64,000 nt of DNA, taken from positions 1,564,365 through 1,628,364 of the forward strand of contig JAGTTQ010000001.1 of assembly GCA_018223415.1 (NCBI GenBank). The letters are read 5' to 3'. The stretch comes from Eubacteriaceae bacterium Marseille-Q4139 (lineage in GTDB: Bacteria > Bacillota > Clostridia > Lachnospirales > Lachnospiraceae). A program made the translations under genes and the position numbers. The notes under the pieces were generated by a model, which was not told where the DNA came from, made no database searches, and saw only the letters and a program-made list of their open reading frames with translations. Positions 63,041-64,000 of the stretch are shown in pieces. Each line of letters begins with the position of its first letter. The stretch's first letter is position 1.

Positions 63041-63448
63041 CTAAAGTTTTTTTATTATCTGATAAAATACCATACAAGTCGAGATAATACTGAGAGATGA
63101 ACCTCCCATAATCAAATAGTTATTTTTTACTATTAGTCCATTAAACAATGTAAACAAAATGAGAATCAAAATATTTATGGCGATTGCTAAAATCAGTTTT
63201 TGATTACTCTTTACAGTGTTTGTGCTTTTCTCCAAATGTTCTATCATTTCTGTATCCTCCTTCAAAAGTCTGTCAAGGCTAATATCATACAAGTTACTCA
63301 GTTTGATTACACTCACAATATCAGGAAATGATTTTTCGTTTTCCCAGTTTGATATGGTTTGACGGGAAACTTGTATTTTCTCCGCCACACACTCTTGAGT
63401 TAATCCCGCCTTTACTCTTGCCTGTTTTAGCTTGACGCCTATCTCCAT
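63041..63448 (-). CDS. XRE regulator with membrane segments
   Basis: 135 residues. HTH LKQARVKAGLTQECVAEKIQ with SRQTISNWENEKSFPD, then two C-terminal hydrophobic helices (LILAIAINILILILFTLF and YLIMGGSSLSIISTCMVFY). Membrane-tethered regulators of this type often sense envelope stress or peptides. GAAAGGAGGAAAAGTGTT precedes the start. Confidence 0.82.
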   Translation of the reverse strand: MEIGVKLKQARVKAGLTQECVAEKIQVSRQTISNWENEKSFPDIVSVIKLSNLYDISLDRLLKEDTEMIEHLEKSTNTVKSNQKLILAIAINILILILFTLFNGLIVKNNYLIMGGSSLSIISTCMVFYQIIKKL

Positions 63449-63500
63449 AACACTTTTCCTCCTTTCGTAAACACTATCACATTTTTTGAATTGATTGTCT

Positions 63501-63555
63501 ATCAAAATTGCTTTACATCAACTAAATATTCTTGTCAAAATTCTTTTACATACAA
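63501..63555 (-). promoter_or_regulatory. direct repeats upstream of the XRE/membrane operon
   Basis: TCAAAATTGCTTTACATCAA and TCAAAATTCTTTTACATACA are near-identical and lie about 33 bases apart (three helix turns), immediately upstream of the regulator gene. Candidate operator and autoregulation site. Confidence 0.55.
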
Positions 63556-63735
63556 TATATAGTAGTTAAAGGTGGAACACCCCATATACATTTAGGAAGT
63601 ATTTACCATTAACGATATCAGCGAATTTGCTATTTATTATACATTAAAGATACGGTTTTATCTATTGTTGTTTTTGTATTTTGGAATAGTGGGTTGTCTA
63701 TCTTTTAATTTTTTATGTTACTTTATGGCACATGA
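63556..63735. other. right end of element 2, no gene seen
   Basis: AT-rich stretch leading to the right inverted repeat of element 2. No gene or RNA could be supported. Confidence 0.4.
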
Positions 63736-63895
63736 GCATTGGAGCCAGGGTTGTCCGATCCGTAGCCCTCCAGGAGATTGACTACGCCCCACACGCCCAG
63801 GCCAGCGCCGAGAGCCACAACAAGGGTCTGTAAAGTATCAATAGCGGAAGAAAAGAACTGCATAGAGCCTCCATTTCTCCGGGTGTTCCCCGGCC

Positions 63896-63922
63896 ATGAA
63901 AAAAGCCGCCATTACTGGCGGC
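63896..63922 (-). terminator. hairpin between VirD4 and maff2
   Basis: GCCGCCAGTAATGGCGGC followed by TTTTTTC on the minus strand; an intrinsic terminator or attenuator downstream of VirD4 and upstream of maff2. Confidence 0.75.
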
Positions 63923-63930
63923 AGGTTACA

Positions 63931-63955
63931 ACTTCGGGACACTTTGTCCCAAAGT
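63931..63955. repeat. element 1 dispersed palindrome, copy 11
   Basis: Core GGGACACTTTGTCCC just after the VirD4-like stop. Its presence here and absence from element 2 confirms that element 1 resumes on this side. Confidence 0.85.
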
Positions 63956-63959
63956 CCAT

Positions 63960-64000
63960 TTATGCAAAGGCGTCTGGATCGTCGATGTCGTCATAGTTGA
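63960..64000 (-). CDS. 3' end of a VirD4-like coupling protein (partial)
   Basis: Only the last codons are inside the window (NYDDIDDPDAFA and stop). An acidic tail upstream of maff2 in this gene order is expected for the VirD4/TraG coupling ATPase; the identification is by context only. Confidence 0.5.
   Translation of the reverse strand, partial: NYDDIDDPDAFA

Larger units (their letters stand above)
53986..63737. mobile_element. element 2: Tn4451-like mobilizable element
   Basis: About 9.75 kb. Both ends read inward as the inverted repeat GCTSATGTGCSATAAAG (left GCTGATGTGCGATAAAG, right GCTCATGTGCCATAAAG), with a GC dinucleotide at both junctions (53984-53985 and 63736-63737). It carries a large serine recombinase, TnpW, ATPase, RepA-like, relaxase, MobC, sigma factor and cargo, but no type IV secretion genes, so it is mobilizable rather than conjugative. 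Confidence 0.88.
53893..63863 (-). pseudogene. maff2 gene interrupted by element 2
   Basis: Codons 1-42 (MQFFSSAIDTLQTLVVALGA on) lie at 63738-63863, with GGAGGCTCT upstream, and codons 43-72 plus stop at 53893-53985 (AKSQGMKQLMAGGGIILLGT). Joining them over the shared GC restores an exact 72-residue Maff2-type membrane protein, a pilin-like component of conjugative elements. In this copy the 5' half reads a few codons into element 2 and stops, so conjugation by element 1 is probably affected. Confidence 0.9.

Noticed and set aside
34421..64000. A van glycopeptide-resistance cluster as in Tn1549
   Set aside because: No VanB, ligase or two-component genes were seen in the visible part; only the transfer backbone is similar.
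1..64000. CRISPR arrays, rRNA or tRNA genes
   Set aside because: No regularly spaced repeats with unique spacers and no cloverleaf or rRNA signature were found; the only short-period arrays are the IS30 ends.

Overview
The window looks like the chromosome of an endospore-forming, gut-type Clostridia (Lachnospiraceae-like), judged from gene style, strong AGGAGG ribosome binding sites, a spore protein of the YyaC type, DUF5711 and DUF5688 proteins, and the mobile elements carried. No rRNA, tRNA or CRISPR array was recognised. From about 15.6 kb to the right edge the sequence is almost entirely mobile or accessory DNA.

Layout. (1) 1-15.6 kb is ordinary chromosome: an M20 amidohydrolase (+); a minus-strand run of inorganic diphosphatase, flavin reductase, shikimate kinase and cysteine synthase; transketolase plus ROK glucokinase; a DUF5711 membrane protein; a LysM membrane protein; YyaC; a UroD-type methyltransferase; and a coiled-coil membrane protein. 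(2) 15.6-34.4 kb is a mosaic accessory region: an IS1182-type element abutting a tnpX/tnpV relic; a HEPN/MNT pair with a premature stop; a recombination cluster (DUF5688, Rad52-like annealing protein, YqaJ exonuclease, DUF932); and MORN-repeat and zinc/coiled-coil membrane proteins. IS30 has split the DUF932 gene, IS256 has split a small membrane-protein gene, and an IS3 element lies between. Two HTH regulators follow, one facing a DUF6809 gene across a perfect 22-bp inverted repeat.

(3) From about 34.4 kb to the right edge lies a GC-rich Tn1549/CTn-like integrative conjugative element, 'element 1'. It has a serine recombinase (amber-interrupted), DUF6870, a sigma-like factor, an inserted MATE / KTR / CatB-type acetyltransferase operon with a leader and hairpins, an XRE regulator, an oriT-like region, relaxase, MobC, CD1107, DUF4315, a CD1108 NlpC/P60 protein, VirB4, PrgI, two DNA methyltransferases, a SpoVG-domain protein, a VirB6-like protein, Maff2 and the tail of VirD4.

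(4) 'Element 2' (53986-63737) is a 9.75-kb mobilizable element sitting inside the maff2 gene of element 1. Removing it restores a 72-codon maff2 reading frame exactly. It carries its own serine recombinase, TnpW, DnaC-like ATPase, RepA-like initiator, relaxase, MobC, sigma factor and Orf8-like HTH protein, with GNAT, flavodoxin-like and XRE/membrane cargo.

The most unusual signal is a palindrome (core GGGACA-N3-TGTCCC and variants). It occurs eleven times, only in element 1, at or near gene junctions, and four copies are translated inside coding regions. It resembles a dispersed operator, a centromere-like site, or a small repeat spreading within the element. All assignments rest on reading the sequence and recalled family knowledge; no database search was run.
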